From positions 1 through 64,000 of the forward strand of contig JAKZHN010000063.1 of NCBI GenBank assembly GCA_037179335.1: 64,000 nt of DNA, in the 5' to 3' direction. The notes under the pieces were generated by a model. That model searched no databases and had not been told where the DNA came from. It saw nothing but the letters and a program-made list of their open reading frames with translations. Every line of letters begins with the position of its first letter. The stretch's first letter is position 1. Origin of the DNA: Cyclaneusma minus. Lineage: Eukaryota; Ascomycota; Leotiomycetes; Marthamycetales; Marthamycetaceae. The translations under genes were made by a program, and so were the position numbers. This document shows positions 31,736-43,209 of this stretch, one piece after another.

Positions 31736-32476
31736 GACGGTATGACTCCAACATGAAAGGAATTGAGACCAGAGTCATCGAACGAGCATTACGCATGGGC
31801 AATGGAATTCTTTGTGGTCACTGAATGATTAGGGACCAGCGCGTTGCTTTCTCTGTGGTGTTTTGACAGTGTTTGAGATGTCAGGAAATACAAATGTGGC
31901 GTTGAGTTGAACTACAAACTGTCTCCTAATGTTGCGTTTTTCGGTGCTAGTGTAGCTTTAGCCTTTGGGGAAACACTTATTCTGTGTACCTAGTAGCATA
32001 GAGAAACTTTTCTTGGCACTTTGCCCCAAGAGGTCACATAAGTCTTCAAAATATAAAGCATGACTGTCAATTTTCAACAATCTTCAAATTCAATCATTAT
32101 CTGCAGGAAAGTGGCACAGGGATTTCCCGTTCTTTTCAATCTCGTCCTTTCCCAATTCCTTCGCTGGGTTATTGAGTGATTGCGATGTTATTGAGACATC
32201 AGGGGAGATTGATTCAAGGAGACAACTTTCCCAAACAGCGTGAGTACTGCGGAGTCATCCGAAACAATGTGGTGTGAAGTGGCCCTAGGTCATTGTGACT
32301 CACCCTAGCACTCAGTTTGTAGCCTCCGTCTACTATAAGTTTATACCATAATTCCGGTATTCTGCTAAACTGACCTCATCAGCTTCACCCGCCCAGATCC
32401 CCACAACCATTCAAAGCACTCTAATCATCTCCTCAAACCTCTCATCTATCAAGCCTTTGCTATTCACTCAACAAAC
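31736..32476. other. Intergenic
   Basis: There is no gene. The last 130 bases are CT/CA-rich and resemble the leader of the gene at 31,514; a TATAAG word lies near 32,334. Confidence 0.45.
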
Positions 32477-32698
32477 ATGTGTTTTTGGTCCCCCTGCGGA
32501 TCCCAGGATGCAGATCGTAACGACAGTCCTGTCAGAGTGCATGGACATGTCATAGGCCGACCCACCAATGTCGTTCGTATGTCATCCCATCCCCATGTTT
32601 ACATACCCCAAGGCTCCCCTGGCAGTCCTCCTCTTTACCAGTCTCACCGAGCTGACCCGACCCATCTAGACCACACTGGATACAGGGTCAATAGATAG
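32477..32698 (+). CDS. Small hypothetical protein beginning Met-Cys (73 aa)
   Basis: This frame is exactly as long as the one at 31,514, starts MCFWSPCGSQ and follows a similar CT-rich leader (AACAAACATGTG). Its Cys residues are only at 2 and 7, so the family motif is not kept. The rest is His/Pro/Arg-rich. It may be a diverged or decayed paralogue, or a chance ORF. Confidence 0.35.
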   Translation: MCFWSPCGSQDADRNDSPVRVHGHVIGRPTNVVRMSSHPHVYIPQGSPGSPPLYQSHRADPTHLDHTGYRVNR

Positions 32699-34075
32699 AC
32701 GGCTGCTTGGAATCTATGCGCTGCTCATATGCCAATCGGGTTTGGTGATTGTCGACAGCGGCCTGCTGCGATAGTGTGGAGCTGGTTGAGTGGTTGGAAC
32801 TTTTGTATGTGGGGATGATATTGGGCCTCCGTGCCGCCTTTCCTTTCCCTGTTATCCTTTAAAACGTCTCAGACAGATGAGTCGATCATCAGCGTTGCTT
32901 TTGGGAGCGAATTCGTAGCCTTAATGAAGGATTCCCGGGTGCTTAGTACAGAATAGACTCTCCATCACTCTCTTTCATGCTGTGAGACCACAATATGGAA
33001 CTGGAACATGGTCAAGCTGCGGTTGTGGCTTGCCAATGATATTTCGGCTACGAAGGGGGAGACTACATGTAATGACTGATGATAGGGGAGTGGTGATCTG
33101 AATGGAGCTTGACAAAGTCATGAATAAAACAGAAAAATAGATTCTTAACTCTGTCTTTTTCTTACTTGCAGGTACTTCAATATCCCGGATTTCAAAGCCA
33201 GCAAAAACCATCGGTTGAAAGATGATTCATCAACACGTCGCTTCCGCACTCCTAAGCCACGGGCTCATGATCAAGCAGCCCGTTATCACCAGCCTTGCGC
33301 CGTTTGCTGCTCCACACCCTCCCAGCGGAGAACTCTTCTGACTGGCCGTACAAAACCGAGCTCACAAGCTTCATCAACACTGTCCGGTACAACCCAGGGA
33401 CATTCCTCCGGGGTTTTAGCTAAACACTCAAACTCGCTGTGGAACATCGGGGACTTTAGGAAGAGGGAGCGTGGATGTGTACGGGTGGCAGATGCGTGGA
33501 ACGAACAAAAAAGACTGGTGAGATGGCGCGAGAGGGTGTTGTGAAGGCGATACAGGTCATGGATGTGGCAAACAGGCTTACTTAAGACTGAGGTCGAGAT
33601 GATGCAGAAGTGGGTACTGAGTAACCGGGGCCGTGGATGGGATTATCGGCGATTCTCATGCCATTCTGTAAGATGGGGAAAATCGGCGCGCTTAGTCATC
33701 TCGAAGTCTGCCGATCACCGTGGAATGTTTTCAGAATTTCCACATCTACCAGACTAAAAGGCTTTTGCCATCCACAACTCACGAGCAAGCCGTCACGATG
33801 CCACCTGCCCGCCCATGCAGGCACGCCCGGTGGCGCTTGCTAAAAGCTTCTCCTTGCCAGTTGCCACTAAGTCAGCCTCGTTCGCTTCTATTTTAATACC
33901 TGTCCGTCTTCATCCTCACCCTCTCGCACTCTGTTTCTTTAATACCAAGAGTATCCTTCCTGTCCTTTCTTTGTCCCTTCGCTTGTCCGCGCATCGAGCT
34001 GGTTGTCTCTATCCTACATTTCATATCCCTTTATGGGCTCCAGTATGCGAACAAGTTAACAACAATCCCTCCAGA
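32699..34075. other. Intergenic, possible coding fragment at about 33,285-33,423
   Basis: One plus frame reads LLLHTLPAENSSDWPYKTEL and continues TSFINTVRYNPGTFLRGFS to a stop at 33,423. The wording looks protein-like and an AG acceptor precedes it, but no upstream exon in phase is evident; an alternative frame (33,215-33,544) overlaps it. The remainder, 33,560-34,075, is the upstream region of the gene at 34,076. Confidence 0.3.
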
Positions 34076-35530
34076 ATGTCTGAGTCTAGCTCCTCTAGCG
34101 CTGCACCGTCAACCATCCCCTCGCCCTCTTTGACCCCATCTCCAGCTTCTGCATCGGACCTACCTCCGTCGCTCTCTAATCGAATCAATACTGCTACGCG
34201 CGCTGCCCACACCCAGCTCAACAGACTGATCTTGACTCGTCTGCCGCTTGCTCTTCCTCCACACGAACTAAACCCCTCGACCTATACGACCGGCCTTCTC
34301 CACATCGCTCCCATCTACCAGACATTCGAGAGCTTATGGCTAGCTATCCTCGATGCCCCTCGCCTGCCCACCTCGATTGAGGAGGCCTTAGGGGGTGAGA
34401 ATAAGGGCTTGGATGCAGAGATCCCTGAATCGCCTTTCTCCATGAACGACGAAAAGGAACCTTCCTCTGGAAAACGAGTCTGTCCGCGAACTCAGTCTCT
34501 TCTGAGTCATCTACATCTCCAAGGGCTCCTCCGGACGGATAGGCTCCGCGCCGACATCCGCCAGCTCTCAGGCATACCAGATCATAAATTGACGGCTACC
34601 TTTGCCAACCTCGCTGCAAAGCGCAAGTTGTCCGCCCAATGCATCCTCGCCGAGTTCACAGCACATACCGCACGCTCTATCGAGAAAAATCCGCATGTAT
34701 TGGTGGCATATGCATGGGTCTTCTATATGGCTCTCTTTTCTGGCGGCAGATACCTTCGCCAAAGTCTCCTGGAGGCCGGTCCTGATTTCTGGGCAGCCAC
34801 GGCGCGACTCAAATTCGCTGGCGACGATGACGACCAGCATAAGAGCTCTATCCTGAAATCCCCAACAGCACCCGTAAGCAGCTCGCGCCGTCCACGCCCA
34901 CGTCTCACCGGAGCGAAAACAGACAGCCACGTCCGCACCGTGGATGCGAATCCGGGATTGCAATTCTTCCACTTCGCCGGTCCAGCTGACGGAGAAGACA
35001 TCAAGCTCGACTTCAAAAAATGCGTCACCGAAGCCGAAGCGCTGTTGACCGACGGTGAAAAGCAAGATATCATTGACGAAGCTCAAGAAATCTTCCGATA
35101 CATGCTCGAGCTGGTCGGCGAGCTGGACAGGATGTGCGGGAACGACGACGACGATGATACGGAGACGGCGCAGCCGGTGACTCGGCGGGCCCTGGGGCGA
35201 GGCAGAGATAGCGTGTTCGTAGCCCACGATCGCATGGAGAAGAAGCATCGGCCTCTTGTCAGAACTCAGACTAAGATGCCGCAGGGTAACATGGCTGAGG
35301 CGCTTCTCAACGAGCCAGTGACCAAGTCTGTTCGGTTCAGCGAGACGTTGAATAACGGCATGGAGTATGTGACGAAACCGCTGGGTCGGACGTTTTCTCG
35401 ACTCGGAACGATGGCAGGACCCTCGCAGCAAGTCGGGGGCGCACAGGACGAGAGGCAGCGTCTGGTACAGGCGGCAATGCTGGCTTTGGTGGTTCTCATT
35501 GGAGTTTTGGCGTGGTATTTGAAGGTTTAA
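34076..35530 (+). CDS. Heme-oxygenase-like, tail-anchored protein (484 aa)
   Basis: I chose ATG 34,076 (CCAGAATGTC); the frame is open to 33,815, but that part lies in a CT-rich leader. Residues 1-35 are Ser/Pro-rich. From about 38, RINTATRAAHTQLNRLI matches the first helix of heme oxygenases, where a His binds heme iron. Further helices follow (TYTTGLLHIAPIYQTFESLW), and AWVFYMALFSGGRYLRQSL near 220 matches the distal helix with its Gly-Gly. Insertions rich in Ser and Lys separate the helices, making it much longer than HMX1-type enzymes. Residues 462-482 form a C-terminal membrane anchor, as in ER heme oxygenases. It may open heme or be a non-catalytic relative. Confidence 0.65.
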   Translation: MSESSSSSAAPSTIPSPSLTPSPASASDLPPSLSNRINTATRAAHTQLNRLILTRLPLALPPHELNPSTYTTGLLHIAPIYQTFESLWLAILDAPRLPTSIEEALGGENKGLDAEIPESPFSMNDEKEPSSGKRVCPRTQSLLSHLHLQGLLRTDRLRADIRQLSGIPDHKLTATFANLAAKRKLSAQCILAEFTAHTARSIEKNPHVLVAYAWVFYMALFSGGRYLRQSLLEAGPDFWAATARLKFAGDDDDQHKSSILKSPTAPVSSSRRPRPRLTGAKTDSHVRTVDANPGLQFFHFAGPADGEDIKLDFKKCVTEAEALLTDGEKQDIIDEAQEIFRYMLELVGELDRMCGNDDDDDTETAQPVTRRALGRGRDSVFVAHDRMEKKHRPLVRTQTKMPQGNMAEALLNEPVTKSVRFSETLNNGMEYVTKPLGRTFSRLGTMAGPSQQVGGAQDERQRLVQAAMLALVVLIGVLAWYLKV

Positions 35531-36425
35531 GGAGACGATGACGTCGGAAGACAACGATAAATCACGACAGACAGCATGGCGAAGGCGTTTGGTACAGAAC
35601 TCAGGAGATATCCGCCCTTCTAGGGCAAAGTCGGAGTATTAGTATCGAGCGGGCGATACGGAGATGCATAGGAGGAATTCTGGACTTACAGTACACTAGA
35701 CTTGCAGACGTTTTTCCTTGATTCTGAGGAAGCCAAATGGGCTATTGTCGAGGGTAGAATGAAGATAAATAGATTCTCTTTCCATTTTGATTCATGAATC
35801 CCCAAATTGCTTATTGCAGTCACTTGCCTCGGAATTGCTTGTGACCTACTCCCATTCAGTTACCCAAAGGCTGCAGAGGGTCACGCTGAAGCATTTACGA
35901 TTTGCTGGTGTGGATTCACGACAGCGTCAGCTCCAGTCTATGAATACTTGTATACTAATCGACTACGAACAAATTAGAGTTAAGGCATCATTAGCCGAAT
36001 TTAGACTTCCAATTGCCCCTCGTGTTGTCGTCGCGACGCCTTATGTCACACGATAAGCTCCTATTGCCGATCACTCGGTGATCCGTGAGGCTCATGATCA
36101 TCGTGTTGGCGGCCGATAACATTCCGGAAAGTCTTGTCATCAAGCTATGTCCCCCTCGCAGCCAATCCCTCGCGCTCCAACCTTGGCATGACCACCATAA
36201 GACAAACTCCACTCCTCCCCATCCCTCCCTTCGTCGCAGTTCTGGCGCCGCTCATGCTTCAACCACACGCATTCCTATGTCTGCGTCCGCCCTGACACTG
36301 CTCCCGGTTCGCCAGTTTCAGCCCGAACCTCAAAGAACCCGAGACAAGCGACGTCAGATTCCTCGATAACTCCGAATAATAATAATATTCGGACTTCCTT
36401 CACTAAACATCTGAGGATATTTAAG
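35531..36425. other. Intergenic
   Basis: No gene is supported. ORFs of 73-94 codons overlap on both strands near 35.8-36.4 kb without motifs. Confidence 0.45.
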
Positions 36426-38022
36426 ATGAGCGCCCAGGAAGCACCGGTACCGCCGTATGCTGGCGATGCCTTCACAGTCTCGCGTTATTCACAGTCCGAA
36501 CAGACCCGGCGCATGTCGTTGTCATCGACGCATTCCAGCATCGCGAAGGCAGGACATGGCTTTCGTGCCAACATCGGCCTGGCCGGCATTGCGCGTAGGA
36601 CGTTGGGTATAACACTGCTGCTGGCGACAGTGCTGCTCTGGACGGGGAGTAACTTTCTTGCAAGCGTAAGGCTCTTTCATCTTCCCGCTTCAAAGTTATC
36701 AAGTTATCATCGAGCTCGTATCCCGAGCTTCTCCGACGACATTATAAAGCTAGGGATGAAGACTGATGATCACTCTCAACACAGTACATATTCGCCGACG
36801 ACACCTACTCCAAGCCCTATTTCGTAACCTACATCAACACCTCCTTCTTCGCCCTCTCCCTCCCCTTCATCTTCGTCCGGATAGCCCGGCAGCAAGGCCA
36901 CACCCACACCACCCTCCTCAGCAACGCCCGCGACATCTGGCACACCTCCCGCTTCTCCTCCAAATCCCGCGAATCCGATTTGGCTGATCTTAGGGCCGGA
37001 CTGCTCTCAGACGACGACGACATGGAGCAGGACCTAGCCAGCAGCACCGTACTCTCTCTCAAAGATCCCAACAGCGTCCTCACCATTTCCGAAACGGCAA
37101 AACTCAGCTTGGAGTTTTGCTTGCTTTGGTTCCTCGCAAATTACTTTGTGGCGGCTTGCTTGGAATATACGACCGTTGCTTCTAGCACGATTTTAACCTC
37201 CACATCTTCGATCTGGACGCTGATTTTCGGTGCCCTCTTCCGCGTCGAGTCATTCACGCTTCGCAAACTACTCGGTGTGCTTGCCTCGCTCTCCGGCATC
37301 GCGTTAATCTCTCTGATAGATTTGCAAGGCGGGGGCGGCATGGATGACGATAATCGCGGGAGCTTTCCGCTTAAGACGCAAGGAGAGATTGCGCTGGGTG
37401 ATGCGATGGCGTTTTTGAGCGCGATTCTTTATGGGATTTATGCGATTGTGATGAAGAAGCGAATTGGGAATGAAGATAGGGTGAACATGCCGCTGTTTTT
37501 CGGACTCGTGGGACTGTTTAATGTGGTGTTGCTTTGGCCTGGGTTGTTGGTGCTGCATTGGACTGGCGTAGAGACATTAGAATTGCCGCCCAGTGGGCAG
37601 GTGTGGGCTGTTGTTCTTGTATGTTTTCATTTTTCCCCCTTCCCATTTCCCGTCTATGTAACCCTTTTTCCCCCCTTTCCAAGCCACTCATCTCCTTCCA
37701 AGACTCCAAGCGGCGTGTCATGTGACGAAAATATCACTAACCAAAACCCCAGGGCAACTCCCTCTTCTCCTTCATCTCCGACTACTGTTGGGCCTACGCC
37801 ATGCTCCTCACCACCCCCCTCGTCGTAACCGTCGGTCTCTCCCTCACCATCCCCCTCTCCCTCATCGGCCAAATGATCATCAACTCTCAATACGCAACAC
37901 TAGCTTACTGGGCAGGTGCCGGCATTGTGCTGCTGAGTTTTGTGTTCATTAACCATGAGAGCGTGGCGTTGGCTGAGGATGAGCCTGGCGTGGTACTGAC
38001 GGGAGAGCATCATGGTGAGTGA
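36426..38022 (+). CDS. DMT-superfamily transporter, SLC35F/Thi74-like (447 aa)
   Basis: Three exons join in phase: 36,426-36,665, 36,785-37,618 and 37,753-38,022. About ten hydrophobic helices can be counted. Signature stretches are LLLATVLLWTGSNFLAS, YIFADDTYSKPYFVTYINTS, LWFLANYFVAACLEYTTVAS (the EamA turn), STSSIWTLIFGALFRVE, YGIYAIVMKKRIGNEDRVNM and DYCWAYAMLLTTPLVVTVGL. This pattern is that of SLC35F5-type proteins and yeast YML018C/THI74, drug/metabolite transporters of endomembranes or vacuole. The substrate is unknown. The N-terminal 45 residues and an Asp-rich loop (LLSDDDDMEQD) near 145 face the cytosol and could be sorting signals. Confidence 0.85.
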
Positions 38023-38758
38023 TGAGATTCTCTAGTGGGTTTGTCGCCAAAGGGGGATAGGGAAGGTGGGCGGGAGGATGGGTTTGGAAATGGATAATGA
38101 TACCCCTGATACCCCTGAAATAGATGGTGGGTTTGAGAAGATGCTGCGAATGTGAAGGTCCGCTGACCTCTGGTGGTCTCTTTTTGCGGAGATTTGTGCA
38201 TTTTCAGCGTGTACGGGCGGCATGCTTGGATGGGGCGCTCATGAATGGGTATAGATGACACAATGTGTTTTATGATAATATGATTCCAATGAAAGATACC
38301 TCCTAGATACTCAAAATCACGGTTGAGCGAGATCACAGCTCCCTTTACTCTTGAGCCTCAGCCCGCCACTTTAAATCAGCCTAGTATCCTGTGGCACTAG
38401 CGCTTCGAATCAATTCCGCTACATATACCAAACAAGCGGAAGCTGGCTGAATCGTCATTTAGATATTATCAAAATGTCTCGACCACTTCAGGCAGCGAGG
38501 ACACAGAAACACGCCAAAGCGCCAATTCCGATAGAAAATCCCTATGTACAAATTGCGACATCACCCCAGCTGTCCTTGTACGTTGTGACACGGAAAAGGG
38601 GCAAAGAGGCTACTAGCAAGAGAAGCGAGAACACGTCAATCACACAATTGACGAGACGCAGATGCAGAGCAGGCAAGTAGTTGGTGCTGCAGAAATTAGT
38701 CTCCATTTCTTACTACTACAGCTGCCGCTACAGCTGCTGGCTATTCCCTTTGTCATTT
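38023..38758. other. Intergenic between convergent genes
   Basis: This stretch holds the 3' ends of the transporter and YPT7. A 68-codon ORF at 38,474 has a fair ATG context but no motif. I see no other signal. Confidence 0.4.
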
Positions 38759-39950
38759 CTAGCAAGCACATCCCTCGCGGTCGTTCTCGATGTGAATGTT
38801 GATGGGGTCTGAGAAGTCGCCGCTGAACTCTTCGGATTCTTCTTGGGCGAGGGCGTTTCGCGCAATCACTGTATGAAAGAAATGTTGCATTAGCCACGCT
38901 CCATTTATCTACTCGAAAATACAAAATGAAAATCCACAAGTCTATTCTGGAGGAATGGAAAGAACTTGATATTGGAGATTTTGATAACATACCTTCAAAT
39001 GCTTGCTCGACGTTGATGGCCTCCTTGGCACTGGTCTCGAAATAGGGGATTCCGCCTTTCGACTGGCAGAAGGTCATAGCTCGCTTTGACGAAATCTGAA
39101 AGGAAACAGAGGCCATGTTAGCATAAGTTCTTAATCACCATCTCCATCGTCATATTCGAGTGAGCACATACCACGCGCTTATTCTCCTCCACATCGATTT
39201 TGTTTCCCAGCACCACCTGCTCCCATATTAGCCATCATATCCAACTGTCATCGAAAGATCATCTGCGTTTTCGGGTGGCTTTTTCGGGTGGCTGGACGTA
39301 CGAAAGGGAAGTTCTCAGGATCTCTCGGCGAGGCCTGAATCAGAAACTCATCGCGCCAGCTATCTAGCGTGTCGAAACTCTTGCTGTTGTTGACGTCGTA
39401 CACCAGCACGCAGCAGTCGGCGCCGCGGTAGAAGGCGACACCTAGGGATTGGAAGCGCTCTTGGCCTGCTGTGTCCCATAGCTATATTTGAATCAGTATG
39501 TTTTCGAGGTTTTGAAGGTTTGTGGAGGTCGAAAGGGGTGAATTAGGCTGGATGGGCCGAATGGGAATCGAGGAAAAGGGAGACGGACCTGCATGGTCAC
39601 GAGGCGGTCGTCGACGAGCACTTCTTTGGTGAGGAAGTCGGCGCCGATTGTGGCTTTGTAGCTTGCGCTGAACTTCTTGTTGACCTGTGAAGAAGGGGCT
39701 TCAGGTCAGCATATCCCATGCTATTGGATCATCGCTCTCTCTGGTATAGAGAATATTTCGACTTCGAGTATGTCGTCGATAGGTGCCGGGAAGGCGGCTG
39801 GACGTACATATTGGTTCATTAAACTCGTCTTGCCTACACCGCTGTCGCCGAGGATGATGACCTGTAAATTGCGCCGTCAGCACCTTCGGTCTCCCACAAA
39901 TGTCGGCAGCATTTCCATACCTTAAGGAGAACCTTCTTTCGGGACGACAT
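38759..39950 (-). CDS. YPT7: Ypt7/Rab7 small GTPase (205 aa)
   Basis: Seven exons join exactly: 39,950-39,921, 39,861-39,808, 39,684-39,589, 39,481-39,302, 39,216-39,172, 39,095-38,993 and 38,868-38,759. The product has the usual Rab7 length. P-loop GDSGVGKT is at 15-22, the switch II WDTAGQE at 62-68, NKID at 125-128, ETSAK at 155-159, and a C-terminal Cys-Ala-Cys for double prenylation. Rab7 drives late endosome and autophagosome fusion with the vacuole through HOPS. Introns are short and have normal ends. ATG16 starts 451 bp away on the other strand. Confidence 0.97.
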
Positions 39951-40401
39951 GTTGGCAGTGTTTATGTGGGGGGAGACGTGGTGGAGGAAGGCGGGTGGTG
40001 GAGCACACGATAACAATGGAGCGGTGATAGCTCTGCGCAGAAATGTGCGAGACCGAGAGTGTCCACAGGTTGGACAAGCGAGCGATGTGTGCGGTATATG
40101 TGGCCTTGAAGCTGCTCAACAGACCTTGGGTATGGGCGGCAGCTAGGTCTTGAGCTCGTGGTGATGCTCGATGTTTAAGAGGAGCGGTGGTCTCGATGCG
40201 TTCATGCGCGCATCCCAAGTGTGGCGCTAAGGTTAGCGCAAAGAGGCTCCCAGCGCGTCATCCACCGTTCCAGCCTCACTCGCACGGTTTCTCTGGATCG
40301 ACCCCGCCATGCTCCATCTTCTTCATTCAAAACTTCATGAAAAACTCACGAATTCAAAAGAACCATGAATTTCTGACAACGGTATCTGCAATTTACGAAC
40401 C
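39951..40401. promoter_or_regulatory. Shared divergent promoter, YPT7 / ATG16
   Basis: Only 451 bp separate the two start codons, so the two promoters must overlap or share control. I see no single dominant factor site. Small ORFs inside are not accepted. Confidence 0.6.
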
Positions 40402-41282
40402 ATGGCTTCGGCGGACCGCCGCACTGTACCAGTCCTGCGAACATGGCGCGATGAGTACCACGAAGCCCTGAACAAACGGGATGAGCGCGAGCAAGCTCCC
40501 TTTGAATTCCTCGACGCATGCACGTCCATCCTTCCCAAGCTTCAACTTCAAGAGCTCATATATTTAATCCCGCAGACACACGCCTAGCCGACCACGCAGC
40601 AGCCCTCGAAGCTGAGAAAGCCGCCCGCTCCGCCTCATCAGCGCAGCAAAGCTCGACACAGCAGACCCCCGCTGCAAACGAAAACAGTGGCGAGGGCAAT
40701 GCCCAACTCCGCGCCGACCTCGCCGAAGCCCTGCGCTCCAAATCCCAGCTCCAAGGCCGTCTCAAAATCGCCGAGGATGAACTTCTTAGACTCCGTGAGA
40801 AAACCAAGGCTGATAGCAAGACTATCAAAGACCTGTCTACCGAGCGCAATGTCTTGTCTACAAAAGTGAGAGATCGAGATGAGGAGCTGAAGGCAAAAGC
40901 GAAATTACTCGAGGTATGTTTTCATCGATCTTCTATACGTGTTGAGGTGCTGCTTTGTGGGGCACGACATAAAATGATGATACTTATTCACACTGTTTGA
41001 ACCGGACTTTTGTTTGGTGATGAACGAATATTATACACACTGAAAATTCTGATATGTCAATACTTGTGTTCAGTCTATGGGAAGATGAAGACGGGAATGG
41101 GAGATGAGGCTAATGGAGAACTACAGGATTTACAAGACGAGACCATCTCGCTGAATCTGCAGATCAACGTAGCCGAACAGAAAGCAGCCAAGCTCCAGAA
41201 GGAGAACAAGGATCTGATCGATCGCTGGATGGCCAGAATGGGCCAGGAAGCTGATGCCTTGAACAGGGCTTCGAACTTCTGA
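40402..41282 (+). CDS. ATG16: Atg16, autophagy conjugation scaffold (about 217 aa)
   Basis: Atg16 binds the Atg12-Atg5 conjugate and directs Atg8 lipidation. The N-terminus ([19 protein letters not shown]) is the Atg5-binding helix. Then comes a long coiled coil ([20 protein letters not shown] onward; [20 protein letters not shown]) ending in [15 protein letters not shown], typical of fungal Atg16. Exons are 40,402-40,519, 40,576-40,913 and about 41,085-41,282. Intron 1 must start GC (GCACGT) to give the expected AYTRLADH junction; the GT four bases downstream breaks the frame. The acceptor of intron 2 is ambiguous by six bases (41,085 or 41,091). No WD40 domain is present, as in other fungi. 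Confidence 0.88.
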
Positions 41283-41560
41283 ATTCCGAATGTTATGCGT
41301 AAATGAATCACGAAAAGAGTTATGACTTTCAGGGAAGGGACAAAGAGTCTGGGCAAGGAAGGGTATCTTTTTTACATGTGTTAAAAACACTCGCTATGTA
41401 CTCCAGAACCGTGATGGTTCAGGGGCGGCCTAAAGAGACCGAGCACTCTGTTCTATCGCTGTTCTTCTGGGAAGAAGAGGTGTGTACTGTTGCTGTTGCG
41501 CCCACCAGTCGCATACTACCCAACGCTGGGGAATCTTCCGCTGGATCATTCCATCCAATA

Positions 41561-43209
41561 TCAACCCTTAGTCTGTATGTAGTATTTCCCACCCTCCGCA
41601 CCCCAGCTAACATCCGTTCGGTACCAATCGTTCTCCTTCACCTCGACGAAGATATTCGACGCCAGATCGTTGACCGCATACTCCGAGTCCTTCATCTTAA
41701 ACGGCTTCAGCGACACTACCTTGCAGCCATCTTTCAGATCGAGAAACATGTGCACTAAGCTGGCGTTCAGATCCGGCTGGAAAGCTTGGTTGTTGACAAG
41801 CACCACATCGGCCCTTTTCAGCGCTTTGTGGATGCGAGCGTTCTCCTTGAAATCGCCGTGCTCGAGGCTGACTCTGCCGGGCTCAATGCCCCATAGTCGG
41901 CAGCGGGAGCGGAATTCTCGATGCTGCATGTCGGCCAGCTCGCGCGGGTTCTTCATGTATTCGCAGCCCCAGCTCTCGCAGCCGATTTGCAGAGCAGCTT
42001 GGAGCACCACGTTGCCAACGCCGGAACCGAGGTCAACGAAGACCTTGTCGGAAGTGAGGCGGGTCTCGGCGAAGATGCGCGTGATGAAGGGAAATTTGAG
42101 CTCGCCATAAATGAAACTAGTTCCGTTTTCGTATTGTTTCAGCGATTGGATGCCCTGGCCTTGCGACACGGTGCGGTCGTAGATCTGACCCATGATGACT
42201 TGCACCACGTCTGCGGGAACGTCGTGACGCTCGTCCAAGGCCTTTGCAATAGAGCCATCTTCTCGAAGCGTGCGGATTTTTAGGTTGTAGGAATCGATGG
42301 CACTGTGCAATTCTCCGAACCAATCATTGTCGTGGGACTCTCGTTTCAGCTGCTCATAGGCTGCTAAGTCTACTGCCACCTTCTGCTGGTCCCTCCTTAG
42401 CTGCCGTATCCGCTTTTGCGCGTTCTCGAGACGCTTCAACCGTCCTTGGGCTTTTCGGAGAAGGCGTTTGATACCGTTGTTCTCGTCTTCGAAGAATGCT
42501 TGGTGTTCTGGGGGTATGCAGAGGCTTTGGACTGCGGAGACGACGTCTTCAATCTCTTGGATCACGTCAACCTCCTCGTTTCGGGGCTTGACTAGTTCGT
42601 ATCTGCAGATTCACTGTTAGTACATTATACCCAATACCAAAATCATGTATATAGTCCGCGCGATATGCCATACCTTTCTGCCCTATCAGTCCCCGGATAT
42701 TGCAGCTCGATAGAAAGCTCATGTTCCGTCGCGCCAAACACCGGCTCAAAATTGCTCTTCACATTGTTGATTGTAGCCGCATGAATGAGAGTCTTGTAGT
42801 CCTTGTCGTCGAATTCGACCGTATGCCTGGGCTTTCTCTTCCCATCCAAGAGCGCCACACTGTTCAGTCTCGGCGTCGACAAGATCGGCGTTGTAACTTC
42901 TTCGTCATCGGAGGACTCTTCCAGGCGCATGGGCGTGCTGTGACCGTTTGCCCTGTTCGCCCGCCTCCGGTTTATCTGTTTCGATGGTGCTGGGCTGGAG
43001 ACGCGTAGAGCTGAAGAGCTGCCTCGAGCGGCAGTGCCGTTCAGCCGCGATGGCAAGAGATTGGCTTTGCGACTGGCATTTGAGGGTTGCGGTTTGGAGA
43101 TGCGGTTCGCGGTTGGATCGGTCTTGGTCTTGGGCTTCCCGGGGATGATGACATTTTCAGTGCGTATCCTGCCGGCGACTGGCTTCACAGGCCGTCCGAA
43201 AAGATTCAT
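41561..43209 (-). CDS. DOT1: Dot1, histone H3 Lys79 methyltransferase (525 aa)
   Basis: Exons 43,209-42,674 and 42,602-41,561 join across a 71-bp intron (GTATGG..GCAG). Residues 1-120 are basic and disordered, suited to nucleosome contact. The catalytic part has the IYGEL block near 342, the SAM-binding DLGSGVGN near 368-375, WGCEYM, and NNQAFQPDLN near 455, followed by SLKPF. These are the Dot1 motifs in the right order and spacing. The enzyme methylates nucleosomal H3 without a SET domain and acts in silencing and checkpoint control. It is convergent with ATG16, leaving 278 bp between stops. Confidence 0.95.

Noticed and set aside
32477..32698. Fifth member of the Met-Cys family
   Set aside because: It starts Met-Cys and has a similar leader, but lacks Cys at 12 and 14, so membership is not supported; it is listed only as a hypothetical.
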